Shown piece by piece: positions 29,692-37,483 of a stretch of DNA of 50,215 bases. The stretch covers positions 1-50,215 of the forward strand of contig CALWRH010000014.1 of the NCBI GenBank assembly GCA_944383895.1. The letters run 5' to 3'. The notes under the pieces are model-generated. The model was not told the origin of the DNA, made no database searches, and saw nothing but the letters and a program-made list of their open reading frames with translations. This DNA comes from an uncultured Christensenellaceae bacterium. GTDB taxonomy: Bacteria > Bacillota > Clostridia > Christensenellales > UBA3700. A program made the translations under genes and the position numbers. Position 1 is the first letter of the stretch. Every line of letters begins with the position of its first letter.

Positions 29692-31083
29692 TCAGAACTC
29701 TGCGCTGCCCGTCGTCCTGCTGAACGGGATGACGTCGCGGATATTCTGCATGCCTGTGAGGTACATGATGAGTCTTTCGAAACCGAGACCGAAACCTGCG
29801 TGCTTTACGCCGCCGTATCTGCGAAGATCGAGGTACCACCAATAATCCTCTTCTTTCAGACCGAGTTCCTGCATACGCTTGGTGAGAAGATCGAGTCTTT
29901 CTTCTCTCTGCGATCCGCCGATAATTTCTCCTACACCCGGCACGAGCAGATCGACTGCCGCAACAGTCTTGCCGTCGTCGTTGAGGCGCATATAGAACGC
30001 CTTGATCTCCTTGGGATAATCGGTAACGAATATAGGCTTTTTGAAGACCTTTTCGGTAAGGAATCTTTCGTGCTCCGTCTGAAGATCTGCGCCCCAATAT
30101 ACGGGATACTGGAACTCGTCCTTATGCTGCTCGAGTATCTTTACAGCCTCGGTATAGGTGACTTTTTCAAAATCGCTCTCTACGATATGGTTGAGTCTTT
30201 CTATAAGGCCTTTATCCATAAAGTTGTTGAAGAACTGCATTTCTTCGGGGCACTTGTCGAGAACGTCCTTGATGACGTACTTTATCATATCTCTTGCAAG
30301 ATCCATATCGTCGTTGAGATCGGCGAAAGCTATCTCGGGCTCTATCATCCAGAACTCTGCGGCGTGGCGGTTTGTGTAGCTCTTCTCCGCTCTGAACGTA
30401 GGACCGAACGTATACACGTTTCTGAACGCGAGCGCATAGCACTCCGCGCTGAGCTGACCGCTGACGGTAAGGTTTACGCTCTTGCCGAAGAAGTCCTGAG
30501 AATAGTCGACGGTGCCGTCCTCTTTAAGAGGAGGATTTTTAGGATCCAAAGTCGTGACTCTGAACATTTCGCCCGCACCTTCGCAGTCGCTGCCCGTGAT
30601 AAGCGGAGTGTTGACGTAAATAAAGTTTCTCGATGCGAAAAACGCGTGAATAGCCTGAGCCGCAACGCTTCTAACACGGAAAACCGCAAGGAACGTATTC
30701 GTTCTCGGGCGAAGGTGTGCGATCTCGCGCAAGAACTCCAGGCTGTGTCTTTTCTTCTGCAAAGGATACTGAGGAGAAGAAGTCGCAACCACTTCGATGC
30801 TCTGTGCTTTAATTTCGTAAGGCTGCTGTGCATTGGGGGTAACGACTACTGTACCGATCACTTCAAGACCTGCGCCGACGTTTTGCGAAACAACGTTTTT
30901 ATAACCCTGCATATCCGCGTCCGCTACAATCTGCGTAGACTTGAATTTAGTGCCGTCGTTAAGCTCGATAAAAGCAAAATTCTTGCTGTCCCTTATCGTT
31001 CTTACCCAGCCTTCGACCTTTACGGTCTGACCGTCCAAAGAGGCGAACTTTTCGCCTAACTCTCTCAAAGTCAACTCTTGCAT
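29692..31083 (-). CDS. asnS: Asparagine-tRNA ligase
   Basis: 463 aa, standard length. Class IIb synthetase charging tRNA-Asn. N-terminal OB-fold anticodon domain (about 1-110: [25 protein letters not shown]), then the catalytic core with [36 protein letters not shown] motif 2 and the motif 3 [15 protein letters not shown] near the C-terminus. Start is the ATG at 31083 with GGAG six bases away; an upstream in-frame extension would run into the promoter. Preceded by its own promoter and not by a T-box. The probable 6S RNA gene lies upstream. Confidence 0.96.
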   Translation of the reverse strand: MQELTLRELGEKFASLDGQTVKVEGWVRTIRDSKNFAFIELNDGTKFKSTQIVADADMQGYKNVVSQNVGAGLEVIGTVVVTPNAQQPYEIKAQSIEVVATSSPQYPLQKKRHSLEFLREIAHLRPRTNTFLAVFRVRSVAAQAIHAFFASRNFIYVNTPLITGSDCEGAGEMFRVTTLDPKNPPLKEDGTVDYSQDFFGKSVNLTVSGQLSAECYALAFRNVYTFGPTFRAEKSYTNRHAAEFWMIEPEIAFADLNDDMDLARDMIKYVIKDVLDKCPEEMQFFNNFMDKGLIERLNHIVESDFEKVTYTEAVKILEQHKDEFQYPVYWGADLQTEHERFLTEKVFKKPIFVTDYPKEIKAFYMRLNDDGKTVAAVDLLVPGVGEIIGGSQREERLDLLTKRMQELGLKEEDYWWYLDLRRYGGVKHAGFGLGFERLIMYLTGMQNIRDVIPFSRTTGSAEF

Positions 31084-31126
31084 AACCACTCCGTCTGCCA
31101 TAAGGCAATTTATAATAGTATTAATG

Positions 31127-31155
31127 ATTTTAGCATAACGCAAGCTATAAAGCAA
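31127..31155 (-). promoter_or_regulatory. Promoter of asnS
   Basis: TTGCTT, 17-base spacer, TAAAAT with TGC before the -10 (extended -10), about 44 bases upstream of the start codon and downstream of the terminator at 31177-31203. Confidence 0.65.
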
Positions 31156-31176
31156 ATAAAACGTGCAAATTCTAAG

Positions 31177-31203
31177 AAAAAAGGGACTTTTTCAAGTCCC
31201 TTT
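31177..31203 (-). terminator. Terminator of the upstream small RNA gene
   Basis: AAAGGGACTT, GAAA loop, AAGTCCCTTT and further T (minus strand). It isolates the RNA gene at 31232-31392 from asnS. Confidence 0.92.
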
Positions 31204-31231
31204 ATGCGGATAATCCGCAATTTTACTAAAC

Positions 31232-31392
31232 AACCAAAGACGAAATAGTTAAAACCCGCTTCAAGCAGGTGGGTACGCTGTGACGATGTTCTGTAATCCT
31301 CGACGCAAAGCGTCTAAGCGAGGCACGCCATCCGACCGTCAACTCCGCATTCCCTTATTAATAACTGCGGTTAAATGATATCGCCTTCGGTC
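31232..31392 (-). ncRNA. ssrS: Probable 6S RNA
   Basis: No protein gene here, but a consensus promoter on one side and a terminator on the other. The ~161-base RNA folds into the 6S-type rod: ends pair (GACCGAAG with CTTTGGTT, 8 bp with two G-U), then AACCGC with GCGGGTT; a central bubble with AT-rich 5' side GTTATTAATAA (31365-31355) and 3' side able to form its own hairpin ACCTGCT/AGCGGGT; then GGG-x2-TGCG with CGTA-CCC, TGACG/CGTCA and a terminal CCTC-GACGC-TTT-GCGTC-GAGG hairpin. 6S RNA mimics an open promoter and sequesters sigma-A RNA polymerase. Identified by structure only; no covariance search was possible. Confidence 0.68.
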
Positions 31393-31398
31393 AAATAT

Positions 31399-31427
31399 AT
31401 TATAGCCTATATGCGCTGAAAATACAA
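31399..31427 (-). promoter_or_regulatory. Promoter of the probable 6S RNA
   Basis: TTGTAT, 17-base spacer, perfect TATAAT; +1 predicted at 31392. Confidence 0.8.
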
Positions 31428-31485
31428 TAGTACGACGCAAAATTTTACATTAACACGCGATTGCTGTTCCGTCATGCGCATTTTA

Positions 31486-31512
31486 TCAAAAAACCGACTT
31501 TCATGTCGGTTT
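31486..31512 (-). terminator. Terminator after the Imm5-like gene
   Basis: AAACCGAC, 6-base loop, GTCGGTTT, then T residues on the minus strand, seven bases after the stop. It probably ends the transcript from nadD or the downstream deo genes. Confidence 0.85.
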
Positions 31513-31518
31513 ATAAGC

Positions 31519-32025
31519 TTATCGTTTTTCCGTAATAAGAAATTTTGCCCACTTTTCGCTCTTGAATTTTTCTTCAGCGGATATTTGTTCGAGTCCCAGA
31601 TAAAGTCTTTTTATCTCCTCTTTCACCTCTGCAGAATCCCTGCCGTATATCTTCGCTAAAGCCGTAAGCCCGTACAACACGAGCCCGAAAGCGTGACGCG
31701 CGCTGTGTACCGTCGCCGCAGCATGCGCCACAGCTCTACCCGCCGCCTCGGCAATCTCGTTGCCGCTTTCCGCGGCGGCTTTATGCGCGGCAAGTATGAA
31801 GTGCCGTGCCTCAGGCATTTTCATTTCGCCTTTTGCCCAGATATAAGCCGCGTCCCTCGCCGTTCTTACACGAGTGTCGTCGCTGTATTCTTCAAACAGA
31901 CCGACATATTTTTCAGAATATTCGTGCGCCCACACGACGAGGCAAAGTTTTGACTGCCTCGACGCTAAAGCGTAAAGCTCTTCGACTTCCGGATCGTACG
32001 GCAAGAAAAGTATTTTTCTTTTCAT
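31519..32025 (-). CDS. Imm5-like putative immunity protein
   Basis: 168 aa, all-alpha, Ala-rich. Matches by pattern the 'putative immunity protein' (Imm5-like) family: ARHFILAAHKAAAESGNEIAEAAGRAVAHAAATVHSARHAFG around 72-113, where rows of His/Ala helices are typical. The family name comes from polymorphic-toxin loci, but no toxin gene is nearby. It starts 4 bases after the deoC stop, so it is in the same transcript as deoC and pdp; ribosome binding is weak (AAAG), suggesting coupling. Function here is unknown; a nucleotide- or nucleoside-related role is possible from context only. Confidence 0.65.
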   Translation of the reverse strand: MKRKILFLPYDPEVEELYALASRQSKLCLVVWAHEYSEKYVGLFEEYSDDTRVRTARDAAYIWAKGEMKMPEARHFILAAHKAAAESGNEIAEAAGRAVAHAAATVHSARHAFGLVLYGLTALAKIYGRDSAEVKEEIKRLYLGLEQISAEEKFKSEKWAKFLITEKR

Positions 32026-32029
32026 ATCT

Positions 32030-32647
32030 TTACAGTGCGGAACTTGTTCCTATACGGCTGACGCCCGCCTCTATATACTTGAGAGCCGTATCGTAATCTC
32101 TTATTCCGCCGGACGCTTTTATTTTGCAATTGCCGCAGTTCGCCTTCATTATCTCTACCGCGTGCAACGTCGCTCCGCCCGTAGAAAATCCCGTGCTCGT
32201 CTTTACGAAATGCGCGCCTGCTTTTGCGCATACCGCGCTTGCCTTTGCTATTTCTTCGTCTGTCAGAAGACATGTTTCGAGTATGACTTTGACGGTAGCT
32301 CCGCACTTGAGAACTGCCGCAACGTCTTTTTCTACATAATCGTAATCGCCGTCTTTTACCGCGCCTACCGCGATGACTGTATCTATCTCGTCCGCTCCGT
32401 CCTCGACAGCTTTTTTCGCCTCGAAGGCTTTTGCCTCAGTGCTCATTGCTCCCAACGGGAAACCTACGACGCACGCAACTTTTACGTCGCTTCCTTCGAG
32501 CAGTTTTTTGCATAGCGCGACATAACGTGAATTTACGCATACGCTTGCGTAGTCTTTGTCTTTTGCAACTGCGCAAAGCTTTTCTATGTCGGCGTATTTT
32601 GCATCCGCCTTGAGATTGGTATAGTCTATGTATTTGTTGATCTGCAT
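32030..32647 (-). CDS. deoC: Deoxyribose-phosphate aldolase
   Basis: 205 aa, usual for the Firmicute form. Splits 2-deoxyribose 5-phosphate to glyceraldehyde 3-phosphate and acetaldehyde. Motifs: [36 protein letters not shown], the Schiff-base lysine in [15 protein letters not shown], and [10 protein letters not shown] with the second lysine. Start at the ATG with GAGGA seven bases upstream; a GTG four codons earlier overlaps the ribosome binding site. Downstream of the nucleoside phosphorylase, forming a deoxynucleoside salvage pair. Confidence 0.96.
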   Translation of the reverse strand: MQINKYIDYTNLKADAKYADIEKLCAVAKDKDYASVCVNSRYVALCKKLLEGSDVKVACVVGFPLGAMSTEAKAFEAKKAVEDGADEIDTVIAVGAVKDGDYDYVEKDVAAVLKCGATVKVILETCLLTDEEIAKASAVCAKAGAHFVKTSTGFSTGGATLHAVEIMKANCGNCKIKASGGIRDYDTALKYIEAGVSRIGTSSAL

Positions 32648-32655
32648 TTTTATCC

Positions 32656-33930
32656 TCACTCTATTATTTTGAGCACAGGGCTCTTTATCTCAGGTTTTTT
32701 ATCTGAAATTTCCACCGCGTCGCATATCTGACCTGCGAGCGCGACGTCTTCGTAGCGGTCGAAATACATCGTCGCTATAACGTCGTCCTCTTTTATCTTG
32801 TCGCCTTTTCTCACATGAAATTTTATGCCGACGTGAGGACGTATCGCGTCTTCTTTTTTGTTTCTGCCGCCGCCGAGCAAAAGCACGGTTTCGGCTGCCT
32901 TCATAGCGTCAATGCCGCATACATAACCGCCTTTCCGGGCAAAGACTTCTATCTTGCATTGAGCTCTGACGAGAGGTTTGTCCAGGACGTCTTCAGCCGC
33001 GCCTTGCGCGATAAGCATTTCTTTGAACTTCTTCAGTGCTGCACCCGACAATATCGCTTCGTCGACTTCTTCCTCTCCGCCTTCTCCGTTCAGTAACCTG
33101 ACGCAGAGTGCTTTGGCTACCTCGTAAAGAGGACAATCCGTCTTGCCTTCGAGCACTTCTATCGCTCCCTGCACTTCGAGCGAATTGCCTATGTAATCCG
33201 ACAGAGGCTGATCCATATCCGTAATCAGTGCGCTGACTTTCCTGCCTGCCTTTTTGCCCGTATCGACCATAAGACGCGCAAGCTTTTCCGCGCTCTTGAG
33301 ATCGTGCATGAACGCGCCTTTGCCGCATTTTACGTCAAGCACAATGTTGCGCGCTCCTGCGGCGAGCTTTTTGCTCATTATCGACGATGCGATTAGCGGT
33401 ATGCTCTCGACGGTCGCCGTAACGTCCCTCAAAGCGTAAAGTATCTTATCCGCGGGACATACGTCCTTAGTCTGACCTGCAATGACGAGCCCCGTTTTGT
33501 CCAGCTGCTTATAAAAACTTTTCTCGTCTATGGCAGTTGTCACGCCGTCTATCGACTCGAGCTTGTCGAGAGTTCCTCCCGTATGTCCGAGCCCTCTGCC
33601 GCTCATCTTTGCGCAGACCTTGCCGAGCGCAGCCATGACGGGTATTACGATAAAACTCGTGCTGTCGCCTACGCCGCCCGAAGAGTGCTTGTCGACAGTC
33701 CTGTCGCCGTAAGCTGAAAGATCCAGCGTATCTCCGCTTTTTGCCATTGCGTCGGTGAGATAAAACGTTTCCTGCTCCGTCATGCCGTTTATAGCTATCG
33801 CCATAAGCAAAGCGGCGGACTGATAGTCCGCTACGCTTTTGTCGACGACTCCTTTTATCCAGAAACCTATTTCTTCTCCGGACAATTCTCCGCCTTTTCT
33901 CTTTTTGTCGATAACGTCGTAAATACGCAT
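32656..33930 (-). CDS. pdp: Pyrimidine-nucleoside phosphorylase
   Basis: 424 aa. Phosphorolyses uridine, thymidine and deoxyuridine to base and (deoxy)ribose 1-phosphate. N-terminal helical domain with [17 protein letters not shown], then the glycosyl-transferase-like core with [14 protein letters not shown] (phosphate-binding KxSSGGxGD motif near 81-89) and [19 protein letters not shown]. The C-terminal PYNP domain with GYVCGIDA follows. Ribosome binding site GGAG. It lies one base downstream of the 115-aa gene and just upstream of deoC; deoB/phosphopentomutase is not in the window. Confidence 0.95.
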   Translation of the reverse strand: MRIYDVIDKKRKGGELSGEEIGFWIKGVVDKSVADYQSAALLMAIAINGMTEQETFYLTDAMAKSGDTLDLSAYGDRTVDKHSSGGVGDSTSFIVIPVMAALGKVCAKMSGRGLGHTGGTLDKLESIDGVTTAIDEKSFYKQLDKTGLVIAGQTKDVCPADKILYALRDVTATVESIPLIASSIMSKKLAAGARNIVLDVKCGKGAFMHDLKSAEKLARLMVDTGKKAGRKVSALITDMDQPLSDYIGNSLEVQGAIEVLEGKTDCPLYEVAKALCVRLLNGEGGEEEVDEAILSGAALKKFKEMLIAQGAAEDVLDKPLVRAQCKIEVFARKGGYVCGIDAMKAAETVLLLGGGRNKKEDAIRPHVGIKFHVRKGDKIKEDDVIATMYFDRYEDVALAGQICDAVEISDKKPEIKSPVLKIIE

Positions 33931-33931
33931 A

Positions 33932-34279
33932 TTATCTCCTTCTCCGCGCCGTTTCGATTATCTGCAAAACGTCGCGCTCGTTGCCGTCCTTGCCGAGTTT
34001 TTTTATTCTGTATACGAGGTCGGTATCGAAAGTGACGACTGCGTCTTTGTATCCGAATTCCTCTCTGAGCTTTGTTTCAAGCTCTTTCGTATAAGCCGTA
34101 ATGCCGCTTAACGTAAACATAGGCTGCGTGATGAGTCCTACGGCGATATAATCTCCCGACGAGGTATAGCTGTATTCTTCTACCAGCTTGTAGTCGGAAA
34201 GAAAAGAATCGAGATCCGCATACGCGGGCTGTATCAATGCAACGGGTACGGACATTGCCGCGATGATAAATGTGTTCAT
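33932..34279 (-). CDS. Hypothetical protein, possibly exported
   Basis: 115 aa, not recognised. The first ~20 residues are hydrophobic and end in AYA-D, which could be a signal peptide cleavage site, but could equally be a beta strand of a soluble protein. The rest is a small alpha/beta domain (VGLITQPMFTLSGITAYTKELETKLREEFGY, then AVVTFDTDLVYRIKKL) with a faint resemblance to YhcN/YlaJ-like sporulation domains. No good ribosome binding site. It ends one base before pdp, so it is transcribed with the nucleoside-salvage genes. The 84-base gap to rsfS can form a long-range stem (TGTGCG with CGCACA and AGCTGT with ACAGCT). Confidence 0.5.
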   Translation of the reverse strand: MNTFIIAAMSVPVALIQPAYADLDSFLSDYKLVEEYSYTSSGDYIAVGLITQPMFTLSGITAYTKELETKLREEFGYKDAVVTFDTDLVYRIKKLGKDGNERDVLQIIETARRRR

Positions 34280-34363
34280 ACTTTAGCTGTGCGCAATAAA
34301 GCATGAATTATTCACTAACCGCCAAATTTTTACAGCTCAAATAACGCACACGGACACGATATT

Positions 34364-34720
34364 TTATTCGTTTTCTCCGTATCTCGTCACGTTCTGACCG
34401 TCGCCCCAGAGCTGCTCGAGGCTGTACAGTCTTCTCGTCTCTTCGTGGAAAACGTGAACCACTACGCTGCCGTAGTCAACAACAGCCCATCTGCCGTCGC
34501 GCTTGCCTTCGCTGCGCAGAGGCTCGATCTGATAGTTCTTGCTCAATTCTTCTTCGAGATTGTTTGCGAGAGCCTTGACCTGCGTTGTCGAACGACCGCT
34601 TACTATCACGAAATAGTCAGCGACGATAGAGAGCTCGCCGATATCGATAACCGTGATGTCGATGCCTTTCTTGTCGTCGAGGATTTTACAAATCAAATTT
34701 TTGAGTTCTTCAGCTTGCAT
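34364..34720 (-). CDS. rsfS: Ribosomal silencing factor RsfS
   Basis: 118 aa. Binds L14 of the large subunit and blocks subunit joining in nutrient limitation. Family motifs: KKGIDITVIDIGELSIVADYFVIVSGRSTTQVKALA, then EGKRDGRWAVVDYGSVVVHVFHEETRRLYSLEQLWGD. Two bases separate it from nadD-yqeK; the order nadD, yqeK, rsfS is standard in Firmicutes. Ribosome binding site CGGAG. Confidence 0.97.
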   Translation of the reverse strand: MQAEELKNLICKILDDKKGIDITVIDIGELSIVADYFVIVSGRSTTQVKALANNLEEELSKNYQIEPLRSEGKRDGRWAVVDYGSVVVHVFHEETRRLYSLEQLWGDGQNVTRYGENE

Positions 34721-34722
34721 AA

Positions 34723-35844
34723 TTACTCCGATATTTTATTATAGTAGTCTACCGCTTCTTGAGTGAGCGGATATATATAGCAATTTTTTTCGAGAAGATA
34801 GTCGTATGAACGCTTAAGACACGCTCTGAAACCGTCTTCGAAATTTTCGCGGATAAGTTTTCTGAGCTCCTCTACGCCGTTGTAACTGCGTGCGTCTTCG
34901 AGCATATCCGCGCAGAACACGAGCTTTTCAAGCGTAGTCATGTCGGGTTTCCCCGTGCAATGACTTCTTATAGCCGACAATATCTCACTGTCCTCTATCC
35001 CGTATTCTTTCTTAGCTATGACAGCGCCGAGGAACTGATGCTCAACCTCGCTGCCGATGCAGTCCTCGGGAACTTCGGACGTATCGTGAGGCTGTCTGCT
35101 CCTGAGCTTAGCGCAATCGTGCAGCATTGCCGACAGGAAGACCTTGTCGTTGTCGAGTCCGAGCCTGCACTCAAAGTTGAGTCTTAAAGCGCACTCGCAT
35201 GTCCTCGCGATATGATCGTAGGTCGCGGGCAGCACCTCTTTTTTGAGTTTCTGCGCCTTGTCTGCGAATTTTTTATATAGTCCGCGCTCGTTTATGTATT
35301 CAGTCGCCTTTTCGGGTATTCCGTCCGTTTTATCCATATTTATCAAATATCTTATGCACGTCGAGCTGACCGCCGCGGGCATATATTCCGCCACGGTGAT
35401 ATCCGCACCTTTTTCTCTCCAGAATACGAGCGCGCGACTGAACTCTTCTTCTCTGTCAGCACGGGGAAATACCAGAAGAGGCGCGGCAGCAATGACTTGT
35501 TCGGGTTCTTTCCATTTGTCGAGATCTATAAGGCTGTCGCCGCCTATGATATATACTATATCCCCGTAAATTTCTTTGAGCCTCGGCAAAACGTCTTTTG
35601 CGTAATTCACGCCGCCGAGATCGTATTCGAGCGTACAGATATCAAAGCGCGGATAATCGGATATAACGCGCCTCAACATCTCTATTCTGTCCTCGAAAGA
35701 TACGTTGCAGCTCTTGTGCGGAGGGATGCCCGACGGCACGAATACGACTTTGTCGAGCCCCGTTTCCAGCGCCTTTAATGCCATTTCTATATGTGAATTG
35801 TGCAGAGGATCGAAAGCTCCTCCGAATATGCCCGTTTTCGCCAT
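34723..35844 (-). CDS. nadD: Fused nicotinate-nucleotide adenylyltransferase (NadD) and YqeK HD hydrolase
   Basis: 373 aa. Residues ~1-195: NadD, NaMN to NaAD, with the nucleotidyltransferase motif GIFGGAFDPLHNSHI at 5-19, VPSGIPPHK near 41, IGGDSLIDLDKW, and SSTCIRYLI near 160. Residues ~200-370: YqeK, an HD-domain Ap4A hydrolase-type protein, with HIARTCECAL, the HD pair in AMLHDCAKLRS, and HQFLGAVIA. In Bacillus these are separate neighbouring genes; here they are in one frame with no internal stop. The ATG has no ribosome binding site and coincides with the predicted transcription start, so the mRNA is probably leaderless. Confidence 0.93.
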   Translation of the reverse strand: MAKTGIFGGAFDPLHNSHIEMALKALETGLDKVVFVPSGIPPHKSCNVSFEDRIEMLRRVISDYPRFDICTLEYDLGGVNYAKDVLPRLKEIYGDIVYIIGGDSLIDLDKWKEPEQVIAAAPLLVFPRADREEEFSRALVFWREKGADITVAEYMPAAVSSTCIRYLINMDKTDGIPEKATEYINERGLYKKFADKAQKLKKEVLPATYDHIARTCECALRLNFECRLGLDNDKVFLSAMLHDCAKLRSRQPHDTSEVPEDCIGSEVEHQFLGAVIAKKEYGIEDSEILSAIRSHCTGKPDMTTLEKLVFCADMLEDARSYNGVEELRKLIRENFEDGFRACLKRSYDYLLEKNCYIYPLTQEAVDYYNKISE

Positions 35845-35850
35845 ACGATT

Positions 35851-35879
35851 ATTATATATCAAATCGGGAGTTCAATCAA
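35851..35879 (-). promoter_or_regulatory. Promoter giving a leaderless nadD-yqeK mRNA
   Basis: TTGATT, 17-base spacer, TATAAT, then AATCGT and the ATG. Counting seven bases from the -10 end puts +1 on the A of the start codon, the same geometry as ygiQ. Confidence 0.7.
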
Positions 35880-35884
35880 CGGTT

Positions 35885-35914
35885 TTGCAAAATTTTGATA
35901 ATAGGGTTTATTAT
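35885..35914 (+). promoter_or_regulatory. Promoter of the divergent membrane protein gene
   Basis: TTGCAA, 18-base spacer, TATTAT; +1 near 35921, giving a ~19-base leader. Back to back with the nadD promoter (-35 elements 6 bases apart). Confidence 0.5.
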
Positions 35915-35939
35915 ACCGCAAACGGTCAAAAATTCTGTT

Positions 35940-36683
35940 ATGCACAGATATACAGACACTTTTTTCTTACTGCTCGGCATTTTTATAGTCAGCTTTATAT
36001 TGTGCGGACTGCTCACCGCGAATATTGCGATAAAACTCATCGTTGCTTTCTGCACGGCGATAGCCGCTGTCTTGGTCATAGCGCGTATGTCGCACTCCAA
36101 AAAAAACAGAACACCCGACTACCGCTCTTTCGTTACATACTGCATCTTGTCAGAAGAAGACGACGTCGCAAAGCTTTTCGAAAAAACGGGATTTATCACA
36201 AGCACAGAAATTTCCGACGGCTTTTATCCGTCAAAGGACGGCGTCGCCTGCCTTTATCTGAAATTCTCAAAACCGTCTAAAGACTACATCGTGACTCTAT
36301 ACAAAAAATGTCTGAAAAACAACGTAAAACATCTTACCGTATGGTGCGCCGACTACGAAAGAACGGGCGTAGGCATTGCGTGCACTCTGCCCGGAGTCGA
36401 AATAAAATTCAGAACTCTCAGACCTCTTTACAAAAAAATCAAAAAAAGCGACATCATTTCCGATTCCGACGTAAAACCCGTGCAAAGAACTCCTCTCAAG
36501 ACTCTGCTGCCTATGATTTTCAGCACGCGCAACTCCTACCGTTTCACCCTCGTGTCTTTCGTGCTTTACGCTATGTCCCTGCTCACTCCCCTAAGAACCT
36601 ATTATATAGTGACTGCCTCGATCGTGCTCGTTCTTGCCGTAATAGCGAGGATATACGGAGAAAGATCCGACAGTTCTGTATGA
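35940..36683 (+). CDS. Membrane protein with a central soluble domain
   Basis: 247 aa from the ATG at 35940; in-frame codons upstream would overlap the nadD gene and its promoter. Not recognised. Two membrane helices near the N-terminus (about 6-28 and 30-48), a ~120-residue charged soluble domain (RSFVTYCILSEEDDVAKLFEKTGFITSTEISDGFY and onward), and two helices at the C-terminus (about 190-210 and 215-235). Ends in a short Arg/Ser tail. No clear ribosome binding site. Divergent from nadD, converging on the HD gene. Confidence 0.7.
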   Translation: MHRYTDTFFLLLGIFIVSFILCGLLTANIAIKLIVAFCTAIAAVLVIARMSHSKKNRTPDYRSFVTYCILSEEDDVAKLFEKTGFITSTEISDGFYPSKDGVACLYLKFSKPSKDYIVTLYKKCLKNNVKHLTVWCADYERTGVGIACTLPGVEIKFRTLRPLYKKIKKSDIISDSDVKPVQRTPLKTLLPMIFSTRNSYRFTLVSFVLYAMSLLTPLRTYYIVTASIVLVLAVIARIYGERSDSSV

Positions 36684-36690
36684 CAGACAT

Positions 36691-36717
36691 AAAAAAACGC
36701 GCGATCTTCCGCGCGTT
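36691..36717. terminator. Bidirectional terminator between the membrane protein and HD genes
   Basis: ACGCGCG, 6-base loop, CGCGCGT; seven T follow on the minus strand, TTATTATTATTTT on the plus strand. Confidence 0.85.
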
Positions 36718-36749
36718 ATTATTATTTTCATTAAACTATAAACTATCCG

Positions 36750-37472
36750 TCACATTATATCGTCGTCGTCCGTCTTGGGCACCTGAGCGATCTGCTTTGC
36801 GCTCATGCGCTTAACCGTATTGATTATGACGTTGTTTATATACAGTCTGAATTCGCAGCCAAGAAATTTTGCGGCTTTTTCGCTCATTACCATGCGTGGC
36901 AGGAAAATCTTGAGATAATCCATTACCGACGAAGAGTTGTCCATATAGAATTTTACGCTTATTATCTTCTTTTCTCCGTCTACGAGCACGATGTTCTTGC
37001 GTATCGAATAGTTGACTATATCGTGTATGTCGTCCACTCTGTCGTTTATCCGCTTTACTCGAGTGCGGTGAGCGTCGCTCTTGTCCGCTATAACGAGAGC
37101 CGCCGCTATCTCGTTGACTACGTTGCCGATCTCTTCTTCGTGATTGCCTACTGCCGTACATACCGTGCAGACGTCTTCGAGCGGCATACCCATTTCTTTG
37201 AGTATCGGATAAATCAGCAGCGCGCCCGTAACGCCGTGATCCTTGCGGTTGATCATGTTGCCTACGTCGTGGACGTAACCCGCTATTTTCGCAAGCTCTT
37301 TGGTCTTTTCGTCGTAGCCGAGTTTATCGAGTATCATGTACGCGGTGCGAGAAACGTATCCGACGTGCCTTAAGCCGTGTTCGGTATACTTCATCGCGCT
37401 CAGAACGTGGTTGGAGCCGTCTATCATCAGAGATATCTCCTTATTGTTTCTGACGTCCTCGTAAGTTACCAT
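36750..37472 (-). CDS. HD-domain phosphohydrolase
   Basis: 240 aa. HD-superfamily metal site visible: His36, His68-Asp69 (HDVGN), His79, His111 (NHEEEIG) and Asp130; this spacing is close to HD-GYP-type enzymes but the GYP motif is absent. The C-terminal ~90 residues (KIISVKFYMDNSSSVMDYLKIFLPRM) form a separate alpha/beta part. Substrate unknown; a (cyclic) nucleotide is likely for the family. Ribosome binding site AGGAGG. Last gene of a five-gene operon, 11 bases after the helical-repeat gene. Confidence 0.82.
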   Translation of the reverse strand: MVTYEDVRNNKEISLMIDGSNHVLSAMKYTEHGLRHVGYVSRTAYMILDKLGYDEKTKELAKIAGYVHDVGNMINRKDHGVTGALLIYPILKEMGMPLEDVCTVCTAVGNHEEEIGNVVNEIAAALVIADKSDAHRTRVKRINDRVDDIHDIVNYSIRKNIVLVDGEKKIISVKFYMDNSSSVMDYLKIFLPRMVMSEKAAKFLGCEFRLYINNVIINTVKRMSAKQIAQVPKTDDDDIM

Positions 37473-37483
37473 AATGCCTCCTT

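Noticed and set aside
31084..31200. T-box leader of asnS
   Set aside because: No GGTGGNACCGCG motif and no antiterminator; asnS has a plain promoter after the terminator.
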